64,000 nucleotides of DNA from Sipunculus nudus (Eukaryota > Annelida > Sipuncula > Golfingiida > Sipunculidae): positions 50,759,812 through 50,823,811 of the forward strand of contig CM049314.1 in the NCBI GenBank assembly GCA_026874595.1, given 5' to 3'. Under the pieces are notes generated by a model. It was not told the DNA's origin and searched no databases. It worked only from the letters and a program-made list of their open reading frames with translations. Within the stretch, counting starts at the first letter, position 1; each line of letters starts with the position of its first letter. Of the stretch, positions 1-10,432 are shown in pieces. The translations under genes and the position numbers were made by a program.

Positions 1-395
1 AGGTGGTCTAATCTTAGGTTTTGGTGCTTTGGCTGCAATACAGGCAAAACAGTTTTTGACATACCTACGCACAGAACTGGATATACCCGGCCAATAGCAT
101 CTTTTTGTAAGGAGTGCAAGGGTCTTAAAAATACCCTGATGTCCCCATTTATCATGAGCAACTTCCAGCATGACTCTCTGGAGGCATTTTGGTACCAAAA
201 ACTGAAAGCGAGTGCCTACAACAAGATCATTAAACCGGCGGTATAAAACACCGTGCCGCTCAGTGAGAAGTGGCCATTCCTTAATCAAGGTTTTTAATCC
301 AGGAGCCTCCTGTGAGGGTTGCTCGTTACCTGGTTGCCAGTTGCTTTCCCACAATGCCCAGATAATGCTTAGGGTTTCATCATTTTTTTTTTAAA
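1..395 (-). pseudogene. Ty3 integrase N-terminal zinc-binding domain (partial)
   Basis: On the minus strand, in a frame different from the RT ORF, positions ~210-1 encode the H2C2 zinc-binding module of retroelement integrase. The visible pieces are AHDKWGHQG (paired His), CYWPG, and CFACIAAK (the Cys pair), with the usual spacing. This module precedes the DDE core, which lies outside the window. It follows the RNase H ORF after a frame change in the poly-A/T run at ~383-393. The stretch from ~395 to 215 is the linker between RNase H and integrase. Identification rests on the His/Cys spacing and on position after RNase H. Confidence 0.8.
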
Positions 396-1912
396 TTGGC
401 TAACTCCTCCTTACTATACGAGGGTAAAACACTAGATTGTAAGCTGGTAAAACCATCAGCTAAGTTTTCATTGCCCTGCTTTCTAAGCTCTGCTGGTAGC
501 AATGACGTGCTTGTAACAACTTCTACAAGTGTTCCTGTGTCCACATTAATGACATTTGCTGGAAAGTGGCTTAGGGCATCAGCACATTTATTCAACCTTC
601 CAGGTCGATACCTGATTTCGAGATCATATGGGGCTAACTGAGCGACCCATCTGTGTTCAGTTGCTCCAAGTTTGGCAGTTTCTAGGTGGGCTAACGGGTT
701 ATTGTCTGTATACACAATTACATGCACCCCCTGTAAATATTCCTTGAATTTCTCAGTCACTGCCCATTTAAGAGCTAGTAATTCAAGTGTAAATGATGAG
801 TAATCTGGGTAGTGCTGCTCAGCCCCCCTTAGGCCACGACTAGCATATGCTATCGGATGTAGTTCCCCTTTCTCATCATACTGAGATATGCAGGCACCTA
901 AACCCTGAAGTGAAGCATCAACTTCAACGATAAATTCTTTCTTTTGAAAATTTGGATAACTCAGAACTGGAGCTTCTGTTAATTGTCTCTTTAAAAGAGT
1001 AAATGCATTTTGTGCCTCCTCTGTCCATTGGAATGGTTTTGGGGGCTCCCCTGCCTTTTCACTGGCATTATTCAGAATGGCATACAATGGACCCGCCTTT
1101 TTAGCAAAGTGAGGAATAAATCGCTGATAATAGCTTGCCAGTCCATGAAAGGAACGAAGGTCATTGTACGACTTTGGCACAGGCCATTCAACGATACGCT
1201 GTATTTTAGTAGGGTCCACTTGGATCCTTTCTGCACTCACAATGTGGCCTAAATATAAAACCTGCTCTTGAAAAAAATTACATTTCTTTCCATTTAATTT
1301 TAAACCGTACTGGACGAGCCGTTGAAGTACCCCGCCTAATCGCTCTAGATGCTCATCAAATGATCTTGACCATACTAAGATATCATCAAGGTATAATAAG
1401 ACGGATGTAAAGTTTAAATCTCCCAGAATATGTTCAATGATTCTCTGGAATGTCCCTGGGCTGTTCCGTAAGCCCATGGGAAGCCTACACATTTCGTATA
1501 GACCCCATGGCACACGAAATGCGGTAAGTGGAACTGACTGAGGGTCCATAGCGATCTGAAAATAGTCATGAGCTAAATCAAGGCTGGAAAACAAAGTGGC
1601 CCCTCCGAGGGCTTCAAGCGCCTCGTCTATCCGGGGTAAAGGGAATGCGTCAGGTACTGTTTTTGCATTGAGTTTACGGTAATCGATGCAAAGCCTAATT
1701 TTTCCATTCTTTTTCTGACAAGGACTACTGGACTTGCATATGGACTGACTGATTTCCTGATTATGCCCCGATCAAGCATTTGTTGTAACTCCCTTTTCAC
1801 CTCATCAACCTCATGTGGTGGAATACGCCGATATGGCAGGTTAATGGGATTTTCATCCTTAAGGTGGATCTCATGTGGAATTACATTACAAAATCCTAAA
1901 TCATAATCAGCA
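380..1912 (-). pseudogene. pol: Ty3/Gypsy reverse transcriptase-RNase H
   Basis: The 1594-380 reading frame (404 codons) covers most of RT and all of RNase H. RT palm motifs are visible: FSSLDLAHDYFQ (first catalytic Asp) and LLYLDDILVWS (YLDD active site). RNase H residues follow: EVDASLQGLGA (D), TLELLALKW (E), YTDNNPLAHL (D), and a C-terminal HRWV...ADALS block. The frame opens without an ATG because it is internal to the polyprotein. RT fingers continue upstream in other frames to ~1912 (CIDYRKLN near 1670, LPYRRIPP near 1830). A frame change near 1700-1720 and another in the A-run near 1915 break it. It would copy element RNA to cDNA in the cytoplasmic particle. Confidence 0.9.
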
Positions 1913-2698
1913 TTAGAAAAAGCTGTTGAATGCTGTTTGAAAAAATTTAGCTGCCTTTTCAGCTTCAGCTGGGTTTAATTTAGTCAGACTTACACCCAAA
2001 GGTAAAAGAATAACCTCACCATCTGTGGTTGTAAATTTTTCTCTCATTTCCGAATTAAGGTCTGATTGTTTTTCTAGATGGCTTGGGTCCTCGGTGCCAA
2101 AAGTGTTTTCTGCGTATGTATCAAATCTACTTACTACCCCTATTTGGTGAACTCTAATTTGCCAGGTTGAACCAGTCGTTTCTACTGAGACAACATTTTT
2201 CGTATACAACTTGCAAGCAGTGGCTACATGCAGAAATGCTGTTAGGGTGACAGGTTCAGAGGAATGATTTAGAATATAGAGCTTTAACTTACCAGTCTCA
2301 TCTACGTAACCACACGAATCTAAAATGGACACTAAGGGATGAGTGGTTATTGTAACTGGCTCAATATATATTTGCTGGCCCTGAAAACTTTTATCAAATG
2401 TTATACATGAAATGAGTGAAGCTTGGTTGGCAGCTAGGTGCTGGATGGAATCAGATGTACAAATGCCAGTCTCTTCTAATTGTAATTTTGAATCAAATTT
2501 TGTATCCAAGTTTGTATTATCATTGGCAAGAACTTGGAATACAAGTTGCCAATCCTGGGACCAAGAAGTCCTGGAGTGTTGAAAGTAATTTGCCAATTTT
2601 CTCAAAACATTGCAGCCCACTATGATGGGAAACTGCTCTTGCCGACTAGCCGGGGCGCGATATTCAATTGTACTAGAAAACTTGCTGACATGTTGCAT
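1913..2698 (-). pseudogene. Ty3 pol linker between protease and RT
   Basis: A 261-codon open stretch on the minus strand lies between the protease and the RT fingers. I see no named domain. It is rich in beta-forming sequence (for example VTLTAFLHVATACKLY) and resembles the variable protease-RT connector of Gypsy polyproteins in position and length. It overlaps the end of the protease frame by 26 nt in another frame. This could be a programmed shift, but more likely it is an indel. At its 3' end it loses frame in an A-run near 1915, after which RT starts. Function is inferred from position only. Confidence 0.55.
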
Positions 2699-2975
2699 TA
2701 TTTACTTTAAGGGGTACCACAACATATCCCCCTATAGGCACCTCCTGACCATTGGCACCGATAACAGTAAGCCATAATTGGTCAACTGGCAACAAACTAA
2801 CTTTTCCTTTTAAGTGCTTGTCAAAAAATGATACTGGCATCAAAGAGGTTTCAGCACCTGTATCCAGAATGCAGCCTATTTTTACACCGCCAATGTCCAC
2901 AGTGGCCACTGGACTGTTGCTAACTAAATTAATTTGCTGCGTGATGCCATCAGGCACAAAATGATCTGCCCCCAC
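2673..2975 (-). pseudogene. Ty3/Gypsy retropepsin-like aspartic protease
   Basis: The 100-codon frame holds the retropepsin active site, seen as GCILDTGAETSLMP, the D-T-G-A signature followed by the usual hydrophobic turn. The later hydrophobic-hydrophobic-G element is visible as LTVIGANGQ. The protease acts as a dimer and matures Gag-Pol inside the particle. It lies directly after gag on the minus strand and runs into the pol linker with a short out-of-frame overlap. Length is near the ~100 residues typical of the fold. The ORF has no convincing own start and is expected to be translated as part of a polyprotein. Confidence 0.85.
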
Positions 2976-3014
2976 TGTTGTGCCTCCTGCAATAGGGGCC
3001 TCTAGTTTTCCGAT

Positions 3015-3981
3015 CTAGAGGGAGCTTGTGCTGCCTGTCCATTTATACCATTGGGTTGGTATCCTCAATTTTTGTGGTTTTCTTAATTGGAAACAGTTTA
3101 CTCTTATATGGCCAAATTTCTTACAAAATGAGCATTTCTTACTTGACTGCATTTTCTGGCATAATTGATTAAGTTGCTCTTGCATTTTTGTTTGATTTAC
3201 TGTAATCTGCTTAATGACAGGGTGAGACGCTATTTGGTCCTGGGAGTAACTGACATCAGCTGCCACCTGATGTACCCTAGCACGGGGCCCCGGAGACATG
3301 CTGTCTCCAAGTAATCTCAATGCTTCCTCCCGCATTTCGCTAAAAGGCCGCCCTTCATGTGAGAGCTCAAGTCTAGTTAATTCTAGACGGGTCTGTGGGT
3401 CCCGCGCACCCCTAGCAAACCGCTGTTTAAGAAAGTCTTCCCGCAGCTCCTGCAGCGCCCCCTGCCGCTCTGCTGGTGCAGCTTTGACCATACGGTCATA
3501 TAACCGGATTAAAGTGCGACTAAAATCCTGTAAAGGCTCCCCCTCCAACTGATTTCTGGTATGGAACTGGCTTGACAAAGAATTAAGGGACTCTTTAGGG
3601 GCAAACCTCTTATATAGTTTCATTTACAATGGCAGTGGGGTCTCCTCTCTGTTGGGAAGATAAACATAAGATCTCCTCCCGGGCTGGGCCCCGAAGGTGA
3701 TCCAGTAAGGCTGTGGCTTTCGTTGCACCCTCTGATCCCAAATTTCGACAATAAATATCAACCTAATCCAGCCATTCTTTAAGGGTGAGGTCACCAGTCT
3801 TAAGGGCTGTTCCAGTAAATTTGGACAATTTAACTGGTGCTGAACTAGCTATGCGGAGATTCCTAAATGCTCCGGTCATAGCATCTGTAAAGGCCTGAGC
3901 AAATTGCTGGAAGTCACCAGCCTCAGAGCCCTCTTCTGACATATTGTAATTAACTTTTAACTTTATCAAAACAAAACTCAC
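3015..3981 (-). pseudogene. gag: Ty3/Gypsy gag (capsid and zinc-knuckle nucleocapsid)
   Basis: Gag begins near 3981 on the minus strand with an acidic N-terminus and continues to 3015. An in-frame TAG at 3763-3765 interrupts it, and the frame resumes in the 3623-3015 ORF. Residues ~1-120 of that ORF are a helical capsid-like region with the Gag pattern FSRTLIRLYDRMVKAAP. The C-terminus carries one CCHC knuckle, CSFCKKFGHIRVNC, for RNA binding. The protein would form the virus-like particle and package element RNA. The homology call rests on the knuckle, the capsid-like composition and placement before the protease. Confidence 0.8.
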
Positions 3982-4900
3982 TTAAGTAAAAAAACAAAAA
4001 GGGTTGAATTTTGAACTCTTAATAGTAGATCCAAAAATAAACAGCTTCATTTTTTCACGTTTTTCCCACTTAAGCCTTAATAAACACAAAGGGGAAATTT
4101 AACATCAAATTGTCTTGTTTTAGAATCCTACCTCGCGGCTAAAGGTGCACTCACTAAAAATATTCTGCCTGGTCTCTAAATTCTAAAATAGCGGCATAGA
4201 CGATACCAGTGTAAATATAACTAATATTATTACTCTTGAAACCCTATCAATACCATATTATATATATATATATATATTTTTTTGGATACAGTTAACATTT
4301 TAATATAGCACCGGACTTTGAATATCTTATGACTAAATATTTAATTTAGTTATTTGCTTAGAGCATAAAATTGAATTACATATAGTATCAGCCTTATATA
4401 TCTTACCTTACCACAAATTTATGGATTTATGCTTTGGTCTTCAAGACAGACTATTGAACGGATATGAGGAATATTGTATTTTTCTGATAATTATATTTCA
4501 GTCAGTTAGAAACATTATTCGAATTACATTTTCAGTTATCAAGTTTTTTTCCTAGACAATAGTTAACATCTTAATATAGCACTGCACTTTGTATATTTTA
4601 TGACTAAATATTTAGTTTGGTTATTTGCTAATCGCATAGAATTAAATTTACTATAGCATTGACCTTATATAGTTTATTAGACCATAATCTTATGTATAAA
4701 TATTTTGGTCCTTCAGACAGCCCATTTAACTATTATATCTTCATATAGCTTTGCGCTTTGTATATTTTATGATTAGATATTTGAACCTTTTATATCTATC
4801 TGTATATATTTTCTAATTAGATCTTATTTCTTTCTCTGTTTGCTCACGGTGCATGTATCTTGTACCTTATATGTACTGAATGGTTGTACTCTCTTCTTGC
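3982..4900. other. AT-rich non-coding DNA with (TA)n
   Basis: No ORF or RNA gene is seen. A short (TA)n tract lies at ~4258-4277. Related phrases about 'ttaatatagca' and 'gactaaatatttag' recur at ~4300, ~4570 and ~4750, suggesting a degraded tandem or dispersed repeat with a period near 200-270 bp. The 5' LTR of the Ty3 element would be expected here, but no TG...CA pair could be paired by eye. Confidence 0.5.
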
Positions 4901-4937
4901 CGAGGAGGAAATAAAGAATCAATCAATCAATCAATCA
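4850..4937 (+). repeat. Candidate LINE/SINE 3' end with (ATCA)n tail
   Basis: A polyadenylation-like signal (AATAAAG) is followed directly by five ATCA units (4918-4937). A short tandem tail after AATAAA is typical of the 3' ends of CR1/L2-type LINEs and the SINEs that borrow their tails. Only the tail is recognised. The body upstream gives no coding match. Confidence 0.45.
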
Positions 4938-5891
4938 TCTATGTGATAATACATACACAATATTAAAATAATGATAATATTAAATGAAATGATGATATAT
5001 AGAAATGAATGAACACCCTACCTCAAAGTAGCCTGTACCACTGGAGTTGCCCATATATTATAATCCAAAGTGAAACACACAAAAATAATAAATTTAAACA
5101 AGTTCCTTGAAAGTTCCGTGAATAAAAATGTCCTGGAATGTTCAAACCAAAATCACCGGTTCTTCTTCTTTTTCCTGACTGTGCACTGCCAGACTGATGA
5201 AAACTGGACCCTCACTGCCCGAGCGAATCCTACAGGGGATGTTCAGGACACAATGTTTTCCCTCTGTCGCTCCTGCTTACCACATCAGGACACCACTGCT
5301 GCTGTCAGGAAAATCACCCTGAGTCTTCCAGCAGGAACACAGGTTCACCTGTGCTGACAGTTACACTTGAATAATCCAGATATAATAACACTTTTCAATT
5401 GTGGATTTGAAAGTCAATGAGACGTTAAAATCCTGAAGGCTGCGCCAAAACTGTCGTTGCAGCTCGTTCGAACAATGAAATATGAACAATAAAAGTAATA
5501 AAAACACGCTTCCACGTCCAGTGTACAAATTCTTCTTGCTTTACTCTTACTTTTTCAGCCACCCCATCACACTCTTAATTACTCCATCACTGACACTGAC
5601 AGTGGCATCATCTCAGCCATAGTAGTACACAGTTGATACATCCAATACTGCTCACTAATGTTTTTCCCCAACTGTCCTAAAACTCTGTGGCTTTTATAGC
5701 TTTTAGCTTGACTTGTCTTGCATGGGGTGGTGCAATGTTCTAATCTGATGAAATACCACGTAGAAGGCTGTAAGGGCCTGAGGAAAACCATATGCAACAT
5801 CAAAGATGGTGGCACAATGTTATGGTCAACATGACTGGTGTCGCAGAATTATTACTATCCCTAACTATTTTCCTGGATTTTTTCCCTGACA
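4938..5891. other. Non-coding interval, nothing recognised
   Basis: Open frames here are short and overlap on both strands with no recognisable domain. The stretch at 5160-5360 is less AT-rich than its surroundings but has no convincing start, splice sites or motif. Confidence 0.4.
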
Positions 5892-5985
5892 CCTGCTCAG
5901 TGAAATGCTCGTCGTTGAATTCTTTGATAGCTGGTCGGTCAAATACAACTATATGAATATGGCGGGCGTCCTTAAACTCTCTTAA

Positions 5986-6381
5986 GCTGTGTTTCCATTC
6001 ATCCATAAATCTCGTACGTCTCGTACGCAAAAAATCGGATCCCTCTTTTAAAGATGAACTGTTTCCATATTTACGTTTTAACGTGCTCCGCATGTGTATC
6101 CGCAAAAACGGACAGCATCGAAACGGATCGGTGAGCAATTCATCCGTTTTGCGGATGGCAAAAATGCCTACATTTCCTAACAGTGCCCCGGCGCCAGGTG
6201 TGATGAGACATACTGACCACCTTCCTGCCTGTCGTCCATGCAGTTTAAAAAGAGACACGTAAAAGGGTACCGCAAGAAAAACGTACGTACTTATGGAAAC
6301 AGGTTTTGCGGACTGCGCACTATGTAACGTACGTACGTCTTTTGCGGATACGTTTTTTACGGATACATGTGGAAACACAGC
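5986..6381. mobile_element. Small TTAA-type inverted-repeat element (MITE), left-arm copy
   Basis: The ends are inverted repeats: GCTGTGTTTCCAT at 5986 and GGAAACACAGC ending 6381. The left flank is TTAA (5982-5985) and the right flank is TTTA. The interior is full of ACGTACGT and ATCCG...CGGAT inverted motifs and has no coding capacity. A TTAA target suggests a piggyBac- or Kolobok-type parent, but the right flank is imperfect, so the superfamily is uncertain. Confidence 0.5.
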
Positions 6382-6944
6382 TTTATGGTCAATCTCAACT
6401 TTGCTGGTAATTCCTGTTTTAACACTGTAATCATTAATTTATTAATGAGAAACAAAAACAGTACTGTTTTTATATATACAATGATCTTTATTGATTTTAT
6501 ACATGCTGTTGGAATCGGCTGTTGGCACCAGAAGGAAATTATCGCCTCCCAGTGACAGGACCGGTCAAACACGTCGACTGGTTGTCCACGGTCGTGTCCA
6601 ACTTTTAGGCCCGTGTATTAGCCGATATAGATTTTTGACATTGCATGATATTTGGGAAAAAATTTCCGGCTTGTACACGAGACTTTCCGGTGCTTATTGA
6701 CATGCTTGAATAGATATTAAGGTGTAAATGCTTTGTAACATTTAATTCTTGTCTCTAAAAGTTGGCAAAACCATGGAATGAACAACACTGGTACACCCAA
6801 TCAGAAATATTGGGCAAATTTTTATGAGATTTATTATTTATTTCGCATTGATATACATTAAACTATTGAGAACTATTGCATTTACACATTCTTTTTTTGA
6901 AAATATATCCTTTCATATAACACTTAGGCCCATTACTATTTTTA

Positions 6945-7190
6945 GCGAACCTGTGAACTTATTGGGATGTGTGGCATCGTCCGTCGTCCGTATGTAACCC
7001 ATACTATCTCAAAATTGGCAGGAGCTATCATCAACAAATTTGGTGTAAAAAGTTGTGCCTATAAAAACTATCGGATTTTGCTTATTTTTGCTATCTGCAT
7101 TTACTTCGATTTTATAGGTGGAAAAGCGAAATTAAAAATTAAAAATCTTCTCCGAAAATGTCCAGCCAAATTGGTCAAAGGAATAGGATT
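6945..7190 (+). repeat. Dispersed non-coding repeat family A (palindrome left arm)
   Basis: Shares 'aacctgtgaacttat', 'atctcaaaattggcaggagct' and 'ttctccgaaa' landmarks with 9035-9280, 61390-61640 and 62320-62540. The open frame through it is a by-product of low stop density, because diverged copies do not keep it. Confidence 0.65.
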
Positions 7191-7949
7191 AGATAAGATC
7201 AGCCTTTATTAGTCATGCAGGCATGACATTTTGATTGCAAGCATTTACAGCACAGATAGTTAACACAGCACAGGTATAGTATATGTAACTAAGAATGACA
7301 AATGAAATATATATGTATACTTAATCACACATAAGTAAAAGCAAATCACAGACTTAACATATACGAATATCTGTCTCACAACTTTACATAGTACATGTAA
7401 AGTACATTAATGAATAAGTGGATAAATGAATATTTCACATTATATCACAGTAGCTTTCACATCGTTAAGAATTCTTATGCTAGCGGGTCCGAATGGAATG
7501 CCTTGCTGAGCCATTCTCCGTAGAAGTGTTCAAAACTGCTCTTTTTCTTGTTGCGCAGCAGTTTCTTTTACATGAACTGACCTATAAAAATGTTTCACTG
7601 TCCATACCCTGCTAGGGGAAGGCTTATTGATTCCCTACGGGTTTTTAGCTCAGCTGACTGTAAGTCATCTGAGGTTAATAGAAATGGCGCTTTGTCCGTC
7701 GGCTGTCCAGTCGTCTTGCCGTTCATTAGCAGGGCACAAATCGTAACAGCTGGTTCTAGAAACTTCTAAGTGGACATCCAAGGATGTCAATAAAAAATCT
7801 CCTTGAAAACTTGAAATTAGGTCACTGTGATCTATATCCGAGCTATGGGGCTTGAAAATACCCCCCCCCCGAGAATAATCAAAAATATAATACAAAACCT
7901 CCAGTATCTTTATAATTAATGCATGGATTGTTAGATGTCCCCAAAATCT

Positions 7950-8225
7950 CCAGCCATACTGAAATAAGGAAACAATTTTTTTATGGATAATGGAGGTTTT
8001 TCCTGAATATCTCAAAGGAACGACGATCTATTGACCCAATTTTCAGTATGGCTGGAGATTTTGGGGACATCTAACTGTATGCCGAATTTCAGATTCGTAG
8101 GTCCAACTGTATCAAAACGTGCCAGTTTAACGGATGGACGGAGGGACGGACGGACGGACAGCCGACGGACAAAGGACCACGACTATAGTTCAGATGACCT
8201 AAAGTCAGCTGAGCTAAAAATACAG
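7950..8225 (-). repeat. Dispersed repeat family B (GTCCGTCC/CAGCTGA) in the palindrome spacer
   Basis: Positions 8000-8220 reverse-complement to 57900-58110. Shared landmarks are CAGCTGA...GTCATCTGA, a GTCCGTC cluster, and 'cccaattttcagtatgg'. Parts also resemble 7650-7770 and 8480-8590 in the arms. No coding content is seen. Confidence 0.6.
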
Positions 8226-9034
8226 GTGGCGCCACCACTTTTCGGGAACTGACAAAACTAGTCATGGTCAATATTTAAGGCATGATTCATGACAATCCAT
8301 GAATTAATTATAAAGATACTGGAGGTTTTGTATTATATTTTTGATTATTCTCGGGAGGGGGGGGTATTTTCAAGCCCCATAGCTTGGATATAGATCACAG
8401 TGACCTAATTTCAAGTTTCCAAGGAGATTTTTTATTGACCTCCTTGGATGTCCACTTGAAGTTTCTAGAACCAGCAGTTACGATTTGTGCCCTGCTAATG
8501 GACGGCAAGACGACTGGACAGCCGACGGACAAAGCGCCATTTCTATTTACCTCAGATGACTTACAGTCAGCTGAGCTAAAAACCCGTAGGGAATCAATAA
8601 GCCTTCCCCTAGCAGGGCATGGACAGTGAAACATTTTTATAGGTCAGTTCATGTAAAAGAAACTCCTGCGTAACAAGAAAAAGAGCAGTTTTGAACACTT
8701 CTACGGAGAATGGCTCAGCAAGGCATTCCATTCGGACCCGCTAGCATAAGAATTCTTAACGATGTGAAAGCTACTGTGATATAATGTGAAATATTCATTT
8801 ACCCACTTATTCATTAATGTACTTTACATGTACTATGTAAAGTTGTGAGACAGATATTCGTATATGTTAAGTCTGTGATTTGCTTTTACTTATGTGTGAT
8901 TAAGTATACATATATATTTCATTTGTCATTCTTAGTTACATATACTATACCTGTGCTGTGTTAACTATCTGTGCTGTAAATGCTTGCAATCAAAATGTCA
9001 TGCCTGCATGACTAATAAAGGCTGATCTTATCTA

Positions 9035-9280
9035 ATCCTATTCCTTTGACCAATTTGGCTGGACATTTTCGGAGAAGATTTTTAATTTTTAATTTCGCTT
9101 TTCCACCTATAAAATCGAAGTAAATGCAGATAGCAAAAATAAGCAAAATCCGATAGTTTTTATAGGCACAACTTTTTACACCAAATTTGTTGATGATAGC
9201 TCCTGCCAATTTTGAGATAGTATGGGTTACATACGGACGACGGACGATGCCACACATCCCAATAAGTTCACAGGTTCGCT
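9035..9280 (-). repeat. Dispersed non-coding repeat family A (palindrome right arm)
   Basis: Mirror copy of 6945-7190, with identical translation of the spurious 81-residue frame, so the two arms are almost identical here. Confidence 0.65.
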
Positions 9281-9842
9281 AAAAATAGTAATGGGCCTAA
9301 GTGTTATATGAAAGGATATATTTTCAAAAAAAGAATGTGTAAATGCAATAGTTCTCAATAGTTTAATATATATCAATGCGAAATAAATAATAAATCTCAT
9401 AAAAATTTGTCCAATATTTCTGATTGGGTGTACCAGTGTTGTTCATTCCATGGTTTTGCCAACTTTTAGAGACAAGAATTAAATGTTACAAAGCATTTAC
9501 ACCTTAATATCTATTCAAGCATGTCAATAAGCACCGGAAAGTCTCGTGTACAAGCCGGAAATTTTTCCCAAATATCATGCAATGTCAAAAATCTATATCG
9601 GCTAATACACGGGCCTAAAAAGTTGGACACGACCGTGGACAACCAGTCGACGTGTTTAACCTGTCCTGTCACTGGGAGGCGATAATTTCCTTCTGGTGCC
9701 AACAGCCGATTCCAACAGCATGTATAAAATCAATAAAGATCATTGTACATAATAACAGTACTGTTTTTGTTTCTCAATAAATATATATTAATGATTACAG
9801 TGTTAAAACAGAAATTACCAGCAAAGTTGAGATTGACCATAA

Positions 9843-10238
9843 AGCTGTGTTTCCACATGTATACGCAAAAAACGTATCCGCAAAAGACGTACGTACGTTA
9901 CATAGTACGCAGTCCGCAAAACCTGTTTCCATAAGTACGTACGTTTTTCTTGCGGTTCTTTTACGTGCCTCTTTTGAAACTGCATGGACGACAGGCAGGA
10001 AGGAGGACAATATGTCTCATCTATTGCCCTGGCGCCGGGGCACTGTTAGGAAATGTAGGCATTTTTGCCATCCGCAAAACGGATGAATCGCTCACCGATC
10101 CGTTTCGATGCTGTCTGTTTTTGCGGATACGCATGCAGAGCACGTTAAAACGTAAATATGGAAACAGTTCATCTTTAAAAGAGGGATCCGATTTTTTGCG
10201 AACGAGACGTACGAGATTTACGGATGAATGGAAACACA
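9843..10238. mobile_element. Same small element, right-arm copy
   Basis: Mirror copy of 5986-6381 inside the right palindrome arm, with the same GCTGTGTTTCC terminal inverted repeats. It was duplicated with the arm rather than inserted independently. Confidence 0.5.
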
Positions 10239-10333
10239 GCTTAAGAGATTTTAGGGACGCCCGCCATATTCATAGTTGTATTTCACCGACCAGCTATCAA
10301 GGAATTCAACGACGAGCATTTCACTGAGCAGGC

Positions 10334-10339
10334 ACCGTA
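10334..10339. repeat. Polinton target-site duplication, left
   Basis: ACCGTA, identical to 35669-35674. A 6-bp duplication is the hallmark of Polinton/Maverick integration by the retroviral-type integrase. Confidence 0.92.
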
Positions 10340-10432
10340 AGTAGTTATATGATAGTTGAATGGGGAGCAAAAAAGTTGCAGGGAAACCGACCAAGGTCAA
10401 GGTCGGGGTCATAGAGTACGAACAGGTGGTGA
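10340..10432 (+). repeat. Polinton left TIR, outer part
   Basis: Matches the reverse complement of 35576-35668 with few differences, beginning AGTAGTTATATGATAG. It is cut off from the inner TIR by the nested element inserted at GGTGA (10428-10432). Confidence 0.92.

Larger units (their letters stand above)
1..3981 (-). mobile_element. Ty3/Gypsy LTR retrotransposon, 5'-most ~4 kb, broken
   Basis: Read on the minus strand the order is gag, aspartic protease, reverse transcriptase, RNase H and the zinc-binding start of integrase. That order defines Ty3/Gypsy rather than Copia. The element runs off the left edge, so the integrase core and 3' LTR are not visible. I could not place a 5' LTR or primer-binding site in the AT-rich DNA to the right (3982-4900). 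The coding region has several frame changes (near 385, 1700 and 1915) and an in-frame TAG at 3763-3765 in gag, so it is not functional as written. Two of the shifts lie in homopolymer runs. Confidence 0.9.
5892..7930 (+). repeat. Left arm of the 4.4 kb palindrome
   Basis: This ~2.04 kb arm contains, from outside in, a ~395 bp TTAA-type element (5986-6381), unique AT-rich DNA, a copy of the dispersed 'TATCTCAAAATTGGCAGGAGCT' type repeat near 6945-7190, and a GTCCGTC/CAGCTGA repeat near 7650-7770. No gene is evident. Confidence 0.85.
5892..10332. repeat. Giant palindrome / foldback element
   Basis: Arm 5892-7930 is the near-perfect reverse complement of 8293-10332, around a 362 bp spacer. Coordinates mirror about a sum of ~16224 along the whole arm. 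The same 81-residue open frame, with identical translation, appears at 6967-7212 (+) and 9012-9257 (-). The outer tips match as CCTGCTCAG (5892) and CTGAGCAGG (ending 10332). The spacer contains a smaller inverted repeat (about 7931-7963 with 8041-8073). No transposase is encoded. Foldback elements and recent inverted duplication are both possible; the real spacer argues against a simple fold-back read artefact. The right tip stops one base before the Polinton target duplication. Confidence 0.9.
8293..10332 (-). repeat. Right arm of the 4.4 kb palindrome
   Basis: Reverse complement of 5892-7930 with only scattered substitutions and small indels (for example the G-run near 8357-8364 against the C-run at 7861-7870). 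All nested repeats of the left arm recur in mirror order. Confidence 0.85.

Noticed and set aside
3982-5000. 5' LTR of the Ty3 element
   Set aside because: Expected by position, but the other LTR is outside the window and no primer-binding site could be fixed, so it cannot be called.
5070-5357. 95-codon plus-strand ORF as a host gene
   Set aside because: No domain, splice context or promoter; composition alone is not enough.
6967-9257. Conserved 81-residue protein present twice (6967 + and 9012 -)
   Set aside because: Identity is due to the palindrome arms. Diverged family copies at 61390 and 62320 do not keep the frame.
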